In this document: positions 34,331 to 42,343 of the stretch, in pieces
How positions within the stretch are numbered: the first letter of the stretch is position 1
Layout of the letters: every line of letters begins with the position of its first letter
NCBI GenBank assembly: GCA_016209735.1
Contig: JACQVN010000013.1
Span: forward strand, 1-47,065
Reading direction: 5' to 3'
Source: Candidatus Methylomirabilota bacterium
Lineage (GTDB): Bacteria > Methylomirabilota > Methylomirabilia > Methylomirabilales > 2-02-FULL-66-22
DNA: 47,065 nt
The notes under the pieces: model-generated
Told to the model about the DNA's origin: nothing
Database searches by the model: none
Seen by the model: the letters and a program-made list of their open reading frames with translations, nothing else
Program-made: the position numbers and the translations under genes

Positions 34331-34666
34331 AGCATTAGCCTCAAACCGAAATCCTTGAACCGCCAATCCCGCCTGAGTCGAGGCAAGGACGCCAAGAATC
34401 ACGGCGCACAGAACGCGAAGACATTCACCGACGCCGCCGCACCATGAGGTGCCTTCGAGAATTCGGCCATGACATGAGTCCCTAACCCCAAGGCTGTTTA
34501 CTTAGCACGTCCGCCGGATGAAATCCCCCCCCGCCCCCCTTTGACAAAGGGGGGGACGGGGGGATTGGCTCGAATCCGCCGAGGCGAACTGCCAGTGTCC
34601 GACGCTATGTGAGCGGTTTCCTCGGGCCAGGGTTGTTCGTCCCCGCGGAAAGCGATCCCCGCCGCG
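34331..34666. repeat. 336-bp spacer with CGCCAAG and C/G-run repeats
   Basis: At about 34360-34405 lies ACCGCCAATCCCGCC with AAGGACGCCAAGAATCAC, a copy of the CGCCAAG repeat. At 34521-34576 a hairpin pairs AATCCCCCCCCGCCCCCCTT with AAGGGGGGGACGGGGGGATT, related to 11815-11866. It may end the binding-protein transcript. There is no gene. Confidence 0.75.
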
Positions 34667-35662
34667 TTACTTGCCGACCTTGGCGACGGCCGCCCTCAGG
34701 GGCACCAGATCCCAGAAGTCCTCGGTCTTCAGCTTCTCCCCCTTGAGCGCCCCGGAGAGCTGGAAGAAATCCAGATCGGTCTTGGGCGCCGAGGCCAGGC
34801 CGCCGTCGTTGGCGATGATCCCGCTCCTCACCGCCTCCTCGAAGTAGGGGGTGATGTCGGCTTCCAGCTTGGCGGGGAGGTCTTTCAGGAGGCCCAGCCG
34901 CTTCCGTTCCTCCGCGACGAACCTGGGGTTGGCATTGATCTCCCGCGACACCCGCAGCAGCTCCCCCACGAGGATGGTCACGGCCGGCTGGTTCTTCTCC
35001 AGGAACGCCCGGGTGGCGAAGAGCGCCTCGTCGCTCGCCTTCAGCTCGCCGAGCGGCAGGATGAGGAACTTGCCGGGGGCCTCCTTCATGACGTGGTTCT
35101 TGTTGTTGGAGTCGAGGATGGTGGCCTTGAGGGTCCCGCGCAGGAGCCCCAGGGCGCGGACGTCGGAGCCGGGAACATAGCTGATGCTCTTGAACTTGAT
35201 GCCCTGCTGCTTGGCCACCAGGTTCACGATCGCCTCGGTCCCGGAGCCACGAGCGTGCACCGCGATCTCCTGACCGTCCAGATCCTTCCAGCTCTTGTAG
35301 GCCTCCTTGTTGACCACGGGGAAGAACAGAAGCGAGTAGAGCTGGTAGAAGAACCGGATGGGGATGCGCACCTTCTGGATCGCCGCATACGGGGTCCCCT
35401 GGCCGACGTCGGCCTGGCCGTTGATGACCGCCTGGGTCGCCAGCTCCTCGCTCTTGAAGGCGGTGATCTCGACATCCACCCCTCGCGCCTTGGCCCGCTC
35501 TGCGGCGATCAGGAGCTGCAAGTCGTCGGTGGTGAGTACGTCGCCCAGGGCGTACCGGATCTTCGTTCGGGTTTGCGCGTGGCCGCCATCGGCGGCGAAG
35601 AGCCCGAGGCCCACACACGCCAAGAGAGCAACCGCCAATACGTTCTTCGCGTCCGCCTTCAT
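34667..35662 (-). CDS. NitT/TauT-type ABC transporter binding protein
   Basis: The 331-residue periplasmic protein has a signal peptide (LAVALLACVGLGLFAADGGHAQT) and a binding-protein fold with IRYALGDVLTTDDLQLLIAAERA, VINGQADVGQGTPYAAIQ and FPVVNKEAYKSWKDLDGQEIAVHARGSGTEA. This matches proteins for sulfonates, nitrate or small organic anions. I chose the ATG at 35662 behind GGGAGGGGGG. It leads the minus-strand ABC operon and diverges from an Ldh_2 gene. The substrate is unknown. Confidence 0.9.
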   Translation of the reverse strand: MKADAKNVLAVALLACVGLGLFAADGGHAQTRTKIRYALGDVLTTDDLQLLIAAERAKARGVDVEITAFKSEELATQAVINGQADVGQGTPYAAIQKVRIPIRFFYQLYSLLFFPVVNKEAYKSWKDLDGQEIAVHARGSGTEAIVNLVAKQQGIKFKSISYVPGSDVRALGLLRGTLKATILDSNNKNHVMKEAPGKFLILPLGELKASDEALFATRAFLEKNQPAVTILVGELLRVSREINANPRFVAEERKRLGLLKDLPAKLEADITPYFEEAVRSGIIANDGGLASAPKTDLDFFQLSGALKGEKLKTEDFWDLVPLRAAVAKVGK

Positions 35663-35830
35663 CTCCCCCCTCCCCGCAGCGCCGATCTCTGATGCGGCGC
35701 AGTCGATGCGAAACCCTCCCCGGAGCCTTGGAGCCATTATTGCCTGCTAAGGAGCGCTGTCAAGGCGGCCGATTCGGAAGGCATTCCGGCCATCATCGGC
35801 TCCGGGGGCGTGCAAGGCATGGGGATGTGG

Positions 35831-35836
35831 TATGAT
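35831..35836 (+). promoter_or_regulatory. Possible -10 element for the Ldh_2 gene
   Basis: TATGAT lies about 75 bp ahead of the ATG in the divergent spacer (35663-35911); the -35 region matches poorly. There is no clear operator. Confidence 0.3.
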
Positions 35837-35911
35837 GCGCCTCCCGTAATGGCTCGGGGTTCGCGGGTGGCGGTACCGTGTGCCCCTTTCCAATCGAAAG
35901 GAGTCCCTCCC

Positions 35912-36988
35912 ATGGCTGGCGTCGACGATGGAGTGTTTTTCCCGGCCGAGAAGCTGCGCGCGTGGACGGAGCTGGTCTTCCAGCGCATCGGGGTGAGCCG
36001 CGAGGACGCGGCGCTCCTCACGGATTCCATGATCGAGGCGAATCTCCGGGGCGTGGATACGCATGGGATCACCCGCATGCTCTGCGTCTACGTGAAGCGC
36101 ATGCAGGTGGGGGTGGTGAATCCGAAGACCCAATTGCAGGTCGTCCGGGAGCATCCGTCCACGGCGCTGATTGACTGCCGGAACGGCATCGGCCAGGTCG
36201 CCTCGCGCCACGCCATGCGGCTGACAATGGAGAAGGCCAAGACCACGGGCGTGGCCTTCGTGGCCACCACCCACTCCAACCACTACGGAATGGCGGCCTA
36301 CTGGGCGATGATGGCGCTCCCGGCAGGGATGATCGGCTTCAGCTCGACCAATGCCCCGGCCGCCGTGGCGCCGACCGGCGGCCGCACGCCCATGATGGGA
36401 ACCAATCCCTTTGCCATCGCTATTCCGGCGGGAGTCGAGCAGCCGATGGTTCTCGATATGGCCACCACCGTGGTGGCGCGCGGGCGTATCATCCTGCACG
36501 CCAAACAGAACAAGCCCCTGGAGCCTGGTTGGGCCTTTGACGAGCGGGGCGCACCCACCACGGATCCCCTCGAGGCCGCCAAAGGACTCCTGGCCCCCAT
36601 CGGCGGCTACAAGGGGTACGGGATCGCCCTCGCGGTGGACTTCCTGAGCGGAGTGCTGACCGGCTCGAACTACGGCGCCCACTTCCCCGGCTTCCTGGCG
36701 GACAACCTCTCGGATCCCACTGACGTGGGCTCCATCTTCGCCGCCATCAATGTCGCCAACTTCATGGACCTGCCGGAGTTCCAGGCGCGGATGGATGCGG
36801 CCATTCGGGAGATCAAGGCCTCGGCGAAAGCCGAGGGGGTGACCCGGATCTACATCCCCGGCGAGATCGAGTTCGAGACCAGAGCCAAAAGACTGGCCGA
36901 AGGGATACCCATTCCCGAGCAGATCGTGCAGGACTTCGTGGCCCTGGGGAAGGAGGTGGGCGTGCCGTTCCCGGCGGTGGGGGCGTGA
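35912..36988 (+). CDS. Ldh_2 family NAD(P)-dependent 2-hydroxyacid dehydrogenase (second)
   Basis: The 358-residue enzyme has the catalytic His in LRGVDTHGITR, the family motif TTHSNHYGMAAYW, GTNPFAIAIP, and the cofactor region PIGGYKGYGIALAVDFLSGVLTG. It oxidises an L-2-hydroxyacid such as malate, lactate, sulfolactate or ureidoglycolate. I chose the ATG at 35912 with AAAGGAG upstream. It diverges from the NitT/TauT-type importer. One possibility is a link to uptake of a sulfonate or small carboxylate, since L-sulfolactate dehydrogenases are in this family; this is inference. Confidence 0.92.
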   Translation: MAGVDDGVFFPAEKLRAWTELVFQRIGVSREDAALLTDSMIEANLRGVDTHGITRMLCVYVKRMQVGVVNPKTQLQVVREHPSTALIDCRNGIGQVASRHAMRLTMEKAKTTGVAFVATTHSNHYGMAAYWAMMALPAGMIGFSSTNAPAAVAPTGGRTPMMGTNPFAIAIPAGVEQPMVLDMATTVVARGRIILHAKQNKPLEPGWAFDERGAPTTDPLEAAKGLLAPIGGYKGYGIALAVDFLSGVLTGSNYGAHFPGFLADNLSDPTDVGSIFAAINVANFMDLPEFQARMDAAIREIKASAKAEGVTRIYIPGEIEFETRAKRLAEGIPIPEQIVQDFVALGKEVGVPFPAVGA

Positions 36989-37004
36989 CCCGGGCCGGCA
37001 AGGC

Positions 37005-37092
37005 CATACAAAACCGACAATGGAAAATGTAAAACCGGTCAATGAAATACTTGACCGGTTTTGCATTGTCAGTTTTACTTTTTGCATTCCAC
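37005..37092. repeat. A+T-rich inverted repeat before cinA
   Basis: AAAACCGACAATG and GTAAAACCGGTCAA on the left pair with TTGACCGGTTTTGC and CATTGTCAGTTTT on the right. It is much richer in A+T than the surroundings and is related to repeats at 18226-18317 and 45530-45548. It may serve as a bidirectional terminator of the Ldh_2 gene. Confidence 0.75.
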
Positions 37093-37135
37093 TTTCCGAA
37101 TCGAAAGGCCTTGCATTCCGAACAAGGAGCGACGC

Positions 37136-38380
37136 ATGCGCATTCAGGCGGAACTGGTGGCGATCGGCTCGGAGCTCGTGCTCGGGCAGATCGTCGATAC
37201 GAATACCTCCTTCATGGCCAAGCACCTGGCGGAGATCGGCATCGAGATCGTCCGCACGGCCACGGTGGGGGATGCGCTGGAGCGGATGGAGGTTGTCTTG
37301 CGGGAAGCCGTCCGGCGCTCCCCGGTCGTCATCACCACCGGGGGGATCGGCCCGACGGAGGACGACCTCACCCGCCAGGCGATCGCCGCCGTGACGGGAC
37401 GGCCGCTGGCGTTCCAGCCGCGCCTCCTGGAGCAGATCCGGGCCATCATCGCGCGGCGAGGATTCAAGATGGCCGAAAGCAACAAGGTGCAGGCCTTCAT
37501 CCCGGAGGGATCCATCGCCATCGAGAACCCCAAAGGGACGGCGCCCGGGTTCATCGTCGAAGGGGAGGGGTATTGCACCATCACGCTCCCCGGCGTCCCA
37601 TCGGAGATGCAGTTCCTCCTGGACACCGCGGTGATCCCCTATCTTCGCCGGCGGTTCAACCTGACCCGGGAAATCCTCCGCTACAAGACCCTCCGCGCCT
37701 GCGGGCTCGGCGAGAGCGCCATCGGGCAGCAGATCAAGGATCTCATGAAGGACAGCCAGAACCCGACCGTGGGGACGCTGGCGGCTGTCGGAGACGTCCG
37801 GATCCGGATCGCCGCCAGGGGGGACAGCCCGGAGGGGGCCGCCGCGCTGATCGCCGCCATGGAGACCGAGATTCGCCGGCGTCTGGGCATCCTGATTTAT
37901 GGCGTGGACGACGAGACCCTCCAGGGGAACACGGCGGCCCTCCTGGAGCGGAGCAATTTGCGCCTGGCCGTGGTTGAGACGTTCACCGGCGGCGCGATCT
38001 CGCATCGGGTCGCGGGGACGGGAAACCCCGTCTTTGTGCAGGGGGCCGTGCTGCCAGGGGCGGAGGCGCAGCGCAGCTTTCTGGGCTGCTCGTCGGACGA
38101 CTTCGAAAAGCTCCTCCGGGAGCCGGCCCGCCTGGCCGCTGCCCTGGCCGAAACGGCGCGGAGCCGGTTCGGTGTCGACGTGGCGCTCGCCAACTGCGGA
38201 CTCTTCCGCGCCGAAGAGGGGAAGCCCGACCACAAGGGGGAAAGCCATACGGTGCTGGCGCGGGCGGCGGGGCCCGTGGCCAACGCGCAGCCCCTGGGCG
38301 GCGAGCTGCCCATGGTCCGCGAGCGGGCGGCGATCCTGGCCATCGACCTGCTCCGGAAAACCCTGCTGGGGGTGGTGTAG
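37136..38380 (+). CDS. cinA: CinA family protein with degenerate amidase domain
   Basis: The 414-residue protein has an N-terminal molybdopterin-binding-like (MoCF) domain, QAELVAIGSELVLGQIVDTNT, ITTGGIGPTEDDLTRQA, NKVQAFIPEG and LPGVPSEM, as in CinA/pyridine-nucleotide pyrophosphatases. The C-terminal domain corresponds to nicotinamide-nucleotide amidase PncC. However, the catalytic AESCTGG motif reads VETFTGG, losing the Ser-Cys pair, and the later TGIAGPGG motif reads LANCGLFR. So the amidase half may be inactive or altered. The ATG at 37136 follows AAGGAG. Confidence 0.9.
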   Translation: MRIQAELVAIGSELVLGQIVDTNTSFMAKHLAEIGIEIVRTATVGDALERMEVVLREAVRRSPVVITTGGIGPTEDDLTRQAIAAVTGRPLAFQPRLLEQIRAIIARRGFKMAESNKVQAFIPEGSIAIENPKGTAPGFIVEGEGYCTITLPGVPSEMQFLLDTAVIPYLRRRFNLTREILRYKTLRACGLGESAIGQQIKDLMKDSQNPTVGTLAAVGDVRIRIAARGDSPEGAAALIAAMETEIRRRLGILIYGVDDETLQGNTAALLERSNLRLAVVETFTGGAISHRVAGTGNPVFVQGAVLPGAEAQRSFLGCSSDDFEKLLREPARLAAALAETARSRFGVDVALANCGLFRAEEGKPDHKGESHTVLARAAGPVANAQPLGGELPMVRERAAILAIDLLRKTLLGVV

Positions 38381-38792
38381 GCGAGGAGGGACCGCGAGCC
38401 CGAAGCTAAAAATCCACTTCTCGCGAAGACCTTCTGCCGCCTGCCTGTGCGTGTCCGCACCTGTCTGCGTCGCCTGTCTGCGTGCGACCTGCCTGCGCCG
38501 CGGGCGCGGCAGGCGCACAGGCAGGCGAACGCGACAGGCAGGCGCAGACAGGTGCCGGCACCATCAAGCGCCAAGGACGCAAAGAAGGACCAGATTCTTT
38601 GGCGAACCGGGTACCCGACCGGGAACCCTTGGGTGCGTTGGGTGATCTTGGCGAGAGGATCCGGGCCCCTTTATGGATCATGGGGTTGGGTATGCGAGAT
38701 TGTCCGAGACACGGCAGGTTGTATGGCGCTAGAATGGCTGGCCGTGAACCGGACAAGTAGGAATCTTCGCAGCGGCGATGCGGTGAATCCCC
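38381..38792. repeat. 412-bp spacer with a large iteron palindrome and CGCCAAG repeat
   Basis: At 38458-38554 perfect 12-bp outer arms CACCTGTCTGCG and CGCAGACAGGTG enclose further complementary words (GCCTGTCTGCG, CAGGCAGGCG) and a GCCTGCGCCGC/GCGGC-AGGC core, forming a long cruciform-capable structure. At 38566-38655 lies AAGCGCCAAGGACGCAAAG ... GGGTGCGTTGGGTGATCTTG, shared with 31475-31525. There is no gene. Confidence 0.8.
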
Positions 38793-40076
38793 GTGCTTGA
38801 GCAGTGGACGCAGCGGGAGCTTTCACCTCGACGGGTCCTCCTGGCGGTCGTGGCCGGGGCCTTGGTCCTCGCCGGCCTGGGGTACGGCGCCTACCTCTGG
38901 CACTATTCGCGCACCCACGTCTCGACGGATGATGCTTACGTGGCCGCCCACATCGTTCCCGTCGGCGCCCGGATTTCCGGGACGGTGGCTGAGGTGCTGG
39001 TGCGCGACAACCAGGATGTGAAGGCCGGGGAGGTCCTGGTTCGCCTGGATCCCAGGGACTTCGAGGTGGCCGTGGCCCAGGCGCGGGCCGCCGCCGATGC
39101 GGCACGGGGGGATCTGGAGAACGCGACGGTTAATGTCCCGCTGACCGACGAGACGACCCAAAGCCTCGTCCAGCAAGCCGAAGCGGCCGTGGCAGCGGTC
39201 GAGGAGGCGAACCAGGTTGCCGCGCACGACCTCGAGGAGCGGCGGGGCCAGTTCAAGGGCAGACAGGCGGCCGAAGCCGCGGCCCGGGCCGCCGTGCGGA
39301 AGGCGGAAGCGGAGCTGGAGCGGGCCCGGCTCGACCGGGAGCGGACGAAATCGCTGGTCGATGCGAGAATGATCGCCCAACAGGATTTCGACCACGCGGA
39401 GGCGACATACCAGAGCGCCCAGGCGGCGCTGGAGGGGGCGCGGCAGCGGGCGGGCCAGGCGCGGGAGGAGATCCTCCAGGCTGAAGCCACGGTGCGGAGT
39501 CAGACCGCGACGCTGGCCCAGACGCGCCGGCGGTCGGAAGAGGCCAGGGCGGCGCTCGCCAATGCCAGGAGTCAGCGGCAGCAGGTGAAGCTTCGACAGG
39601 CTCAGGTGGAGGCGGCGCGGGGCCGCCTGGCCCAGGCCGCCGCCAATCTCAAGCAGGCCGAATTGAACCTGGAGTACACGATCATCCGAGCATCCGTGGG
39701 CGGACGGGTCAGCAAGAAGGCAGTGGAGGTTGGTCAGGTCGTGGGGCCGGGCCAACTGCTCATGGCGCTCGTGAACCTGGACGACGTGTGGGTGGTGGCC
39801 AATTTCAAAGAAACGGCGCTCAGCGACGTCAAGCCCGGGCAGCCGGCCTCCGTTGAGGTAGACACCCATCCCGGCGTTGTCTTCAAGGCCCGGGTGGACT
39901 CCATCCAGGCGGGATCGGGGGCCGTCTTCTCCCTCCTGCCGCCGGAAAACGCCACCGGGAACTTCGTCAAGGTCGTGCAGCGCATCCCCGTCAAGCTCGT
40001 CTTCGAGCCCGGCGAGAACTCCCGCCATCTCCTGGTGCCGGGTATGTCCGTGGTACCCACCATCACACTGCACTGA
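38793..40076 (+). CDS. HlyD/EmrA-type membrane fusion protein
   Basis: The 427-residue periplasmic adaptor is anchored by one N-terminal helix (VLLAVVAGALVLAGLGYGAYLWHYS). Biotinyl-lipoyl-like halves follow (THVSTDDAYVAAHIVPVGARISGTV and IIRASVGGRVSKKAVEVGQVV), with a long Ala/Glu/Arg-rich coiled-coil hairpin from about residue 100 to 290 between them and a beta-barrel end. EmrA-type proteins connect an MFS or ABC exporter to an outer-membrane channel. No exporter or TolC homologue is encoded here, so it is an orphan. It starts with GTG at 38793; the ribosome site is weak. Confidence 0.9.
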   Translation: MLEQWTQRELSPRRVLLAVVAGALVLAGLGYGAYLWHYSRTHVSTDDAYVAAHIVPVGARISGTVAEVLVRDNQDVKAGEVLVRLDPRDFEVAVAQARAAADAARGDLENATVNVPLTDETTQSLVQQAEAAVAAVEEANQVAAHDLEERRGQFKGRQAAEAAARAAVRKAEAELERARLDRERTKSLVDARMIAQQDFDHAEATYQSAQAALEGARQRAGQAREEILQAEATVRSQTATLAQTRRRSEEARAALANARSQRQQVKLRQAQVEAARGRLAQAAANLKQAELNLEYTIIRASVGGRVSKKAVEVGQVVGPGQLLMALVNLDDVWVVANFKETALSDVKPGQPASVEVDTHPGVVFKARVDSIQAGSGAVFSLLPPENATGNFVKVVQRIPVKLVFEPGENSRHLLVPGMSVVPTITLH

Positions 40077-40232
40077 GGAAGCCGCCGCACCGCCAGGACG
40101 CCACCGGATAGAACCAGGCTCCACGATCGGAAGTGCCTACTCCGCCCTGCGGGCCATGAGCTACGAGCCAAGTGCCATTCCACCGCCTCGGCGCCCAGAG
40201 TACCGCCGGGAACCCGATCAGCCACAAGTATA

Positions 40233-41292
40233 ATAGGGGACGTTGTTGCCTTCGTTAACTTACATCTTCGCTTTCCGAAGGATCTTCGCGATGGCTGCCG
40301 TAGAGACGCCTAGTCGCCGGGCGACCTGCGCGAACGAGAGACCGTGCTCCACCGCGAGTTCCCGAGCGAGCGCGGCACGCACCGCGGAGAGTGAACCGCG
40401 TCGGCCGCCGTGTTGAAGCTCCTTGATCGCAACGGCGGCCCGCTAACAGTGGGCCCTGATGGCTTCTTCGATCTCCTGGAAGCTGGGACTGTGGCGTAGC
40501 GCTGCCGCCTGTCGTACCTCAACATCGCGCAAGAGGTCGGTCACGAAATCGCCGCTCCCGAGGATGCGTGGGTCTCCGGCCATTGGTTCCTTCTGGTGTC
40601 GGAGCGCCCGTACCTCGGTCCAGCCGCCTGCGGAGCGGATAAGCCCTCCGCCCACGAGATCTGGGCGACGTCCGAGCGGTATACCCTGTCGGGCGAAATC
40701 GCGGTAGGCGGGTAACGCCGGCCGCTCGGTCCGGCCAAACCATCCCAGGACCGTGCGGCGGTCTTGCTACGGGTAGGGATGGTGTCCGAGCACGGTGGCA
40801 TGGCCGCAACAGGGGTACCGGCTCAAGCCCCGGAGGTCCGCGACCAGTTGAGTCCGGAGCGGATTCAGGTGGATGTACCGCACGAGCTCGAGGAAGTAGC
40901 TATCCTCCTCGCAGACAATGGACTTGTACCGGTTCTGGAAGAGGTGCCCAACCAGGCGGTGCCGCAGGTTGTACGTGATGGCATAGCCTGTGAGCAATCG
41001 GCGCATGAAGCGCGGGAGGCCGGCCGGGCCGCTTCGGACGAGGAGGTGCGCGTGGTTCGGGAGGAGGGCCCAGGCGTACACGCTGGTGTTCGTCGCCTGC
41101 TCTAAGTCCCCGAGGCGGCTCACGAACGCGCCGCGGTCGTGATCGTCCCGCACGATCGCACCGCGTTCGAGGCCACGCACGATGACGTGGTGGAGGGTTC
41201 CGGGAGCGTCCAGTCGGGCTTGACGTGGCACGGATTCCTCCTCACGCCGGGACAGGATGCCATAAGTTAACGAAGGCAACAACGTCCCCTAT
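40233..41292. mobile_element. 1060-bp Y1-transposase element with perfect 30-bp terminal inverted repeats
   Basis: The ends 40233-40262 and 41263-41292 are exact reverse complements, starting ATAGGGGACGTTGTTGCCTT and continuing CGTTAACTTA. Inside is one Y1 transposase reading frame on the minus strand, whose TAA stop overlaps the left terminal repeat. There is no clear target-site duplication. Long perfect terminal repeats are not typical of IS200-like elements but resemble RAYT-REP units. Confidence 0.85.
40260..41231 (-). pseudogene. Y1 (IS200/RAYT-like) transposase interrupted by two in-frame TAG codons
   Basis: Read from GTG at 41231 (GAGGAGG upstream), the frame gives VPRQARLDAPGTLHHVIVRG, the HUH motif H60-A-H62 in LLPNHAHLLV, candidate nucleophile tyrosines in GYAITYN and the conserved NRYKSIV and RYIHLNPLR. 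A TAG at codon 155 (40769-40767) interrupts it. The same frame then continues open with VLGWFGRTE and a second TAG at codon 263 (40445-40443). It ends with a good helix-turn-helix, GLSFAQVARRLGVSTAAIAKIL, before TAA at 40262-40260. No frameshift is needed, so only two codons separate it from an intact 323-residue transposase. TAG serves as a normal stop elsewhere in the window. Confidence 0.85.
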
Positions 41293-41342
41293 ACGCTCGC
41301 GTGGATATTCCCAAACCTTTCAACTTCAACAGGAGGGGCCCT

Positions 41343-41421
41343 CTTCGTGGTCTTCGTGCCCTTCGTGGTGAATCGTGTCGGACCCGGTTGAACCACGAAG
41401 ATCTCGAAGCACACGAAGGGG
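41343..41421. repeat. Inverted repeat of CACGAAG words
   Basis: CTTCGTGGTCTTCGTGCCC and TTCGTGGTGAATC on the left face GTTGAACCACGAAGATC and GCACACGAAGGGG on the right. The architecture matches the CACAAG-iteron family but with a different word. It lies just downstream of the dehalogenase-like gene and may end its transcript. Confidence 0.75.
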
Positions 41422-41451
41422 ATCCTGGCGCTGGAGCTGCTCTGTTTCGGC

Positions 41452-42330
41452 TTATTGACAGAAGAACCGCATGAACCAGCCGTACGTCTCGTCGGGAGCT
41501 TCTTCGGGCACGTAATGGCCGCAGGCGATTGGGCCGCCCACCACGTCGGACCCGTACTCTTTCCAAATGGTCAGGACGTCGCCATGCACCGTGCCGGTGT
41601 GGCTCCTGGCGCCCCAGATGACCAGGAGGGGCATCTCCACTTTTCGGTCCCGGTCGGCCGTGTCCATCTCCAGGTCGCAGGTGGCGCAAGCCCGGTAGTC
41701 TTCGCAGGAGGCGTGGATCGTCTTCGGGGTGAAGCAGCGCACGTACTCGGCAAAGGCCTCCGGGGAAAAGAACCCCAGGCCGATGCCGGGCTTGGAGAGC
41801 TTCTTCTCCATGAACCATTCGGGCGGGACCGCCGCCATCATGCGCTCCGGCATGTCGTAGGGCTGGGCCATGAACAGCCAGTGCCACGATTTCATCGCCC
41901 AGGCCTTCGAGGCGTGCGTCCAGATATGATAGTTGGGCAGAATATCCAGCAGCGCCGCCTTCCGGACGCGGTCGGGGTGATCGAGGCACATGCGGTGGAC
42001 GGTGCGCGCCCCCCGGTCGTGGCCGGCCACGAAGAATTCCCGGTAGCCCAGCCCCTCCATGACTTCCACCTGATCCTGGGCCATGGCGCGGAACGAGTAG
42101 TTGATGTGGTTGGGGCCGCCGTCCTCCGGGCCAACGCTATCCCCGTACCCGCGCAGGTCCGCAGCCACCACGTGGAACTGCTTCGCCAAGCGATCGGCGA
42201 TCTTGTGCCAGGAGGCGTGGGTCAGCGGATTGCCGTGAAGCAAGAGCAGGGGCGGACCGTCGCCAGCGTGGCGGAGATGGATGCGCGCGCCGCCGGTGTC
42301 GATATCCGTGGCGGTGAAGCCTTCAAACAT
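41452..42330 (-). CDS. Fluoroacetate dehalogenase-like alpha/beta hydrolase
   Basis: The 292-residue hydrolase matches the haloacetate dehalogenase family. I see nucleophile D105 and carboxylate-binding R106 and R109 in AGHDRGARTVHR, acid D129 in LLDILP and general base H272 in CGHYVPEE. The three residues that hold fluoride in the Rhodopseudomonas enzyme (His155, Trp156, Tyr219) have counterparts H150, W151 and Y212. It would convert a 2-haloacid such as fluoroacetate to the 2-hydroxyacid and halide. The ATG at 42330 follows GAGGAGG. It is 13 bp downstream of a D-2-hydroxyacid dehydrogenase gene. Some family members with these residues do not defluorinate, so the substrate remains inferred. 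Confidence 0.82.
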   Translation of the reverse strand: MFEGFTATDIDTGGARIHLRHAGDGPPLLLLHGNPLTHASWHKIADRLAKQFHVVAADLRGYGDSVGPEDGGPNHINYSFRAMAQDQVEVMEGLGYREFFVAGHDRGARTVHRMCLDHPDRVRKAALLDILPNYHIWTHASKAWAMKSWHWLFMAQPYDMPERMMAAVPPEWFMEKKLSKPGIGLGFFSPEAFAEYVRCFTPKTIHASCEDYRACATCDLEMDTADRDRKVEMPLLVIWGARSHTGTVHGDVLTIWKEYGSDVVGGPIACGHYVPEEAPDETYGWFMRFFCQ

Positions 42331-42343
42331 GCTCGGCCTCCTC

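Noticed and set aside
35747-38518. Minus-strand open frame of 923 codons
   Set aside because: It spans the opposite strand of the Ldh_2 and cinA genes and the spacer between them; no motifs, compositional artefact.
40260-41231. Genome-wide reassignment of TAG as a sense codon
   Set aside because: TAG is the terminal stop of several clearly complete genes here (for example 4884, 27964, 31167, 38380), so global recoding is not supported.
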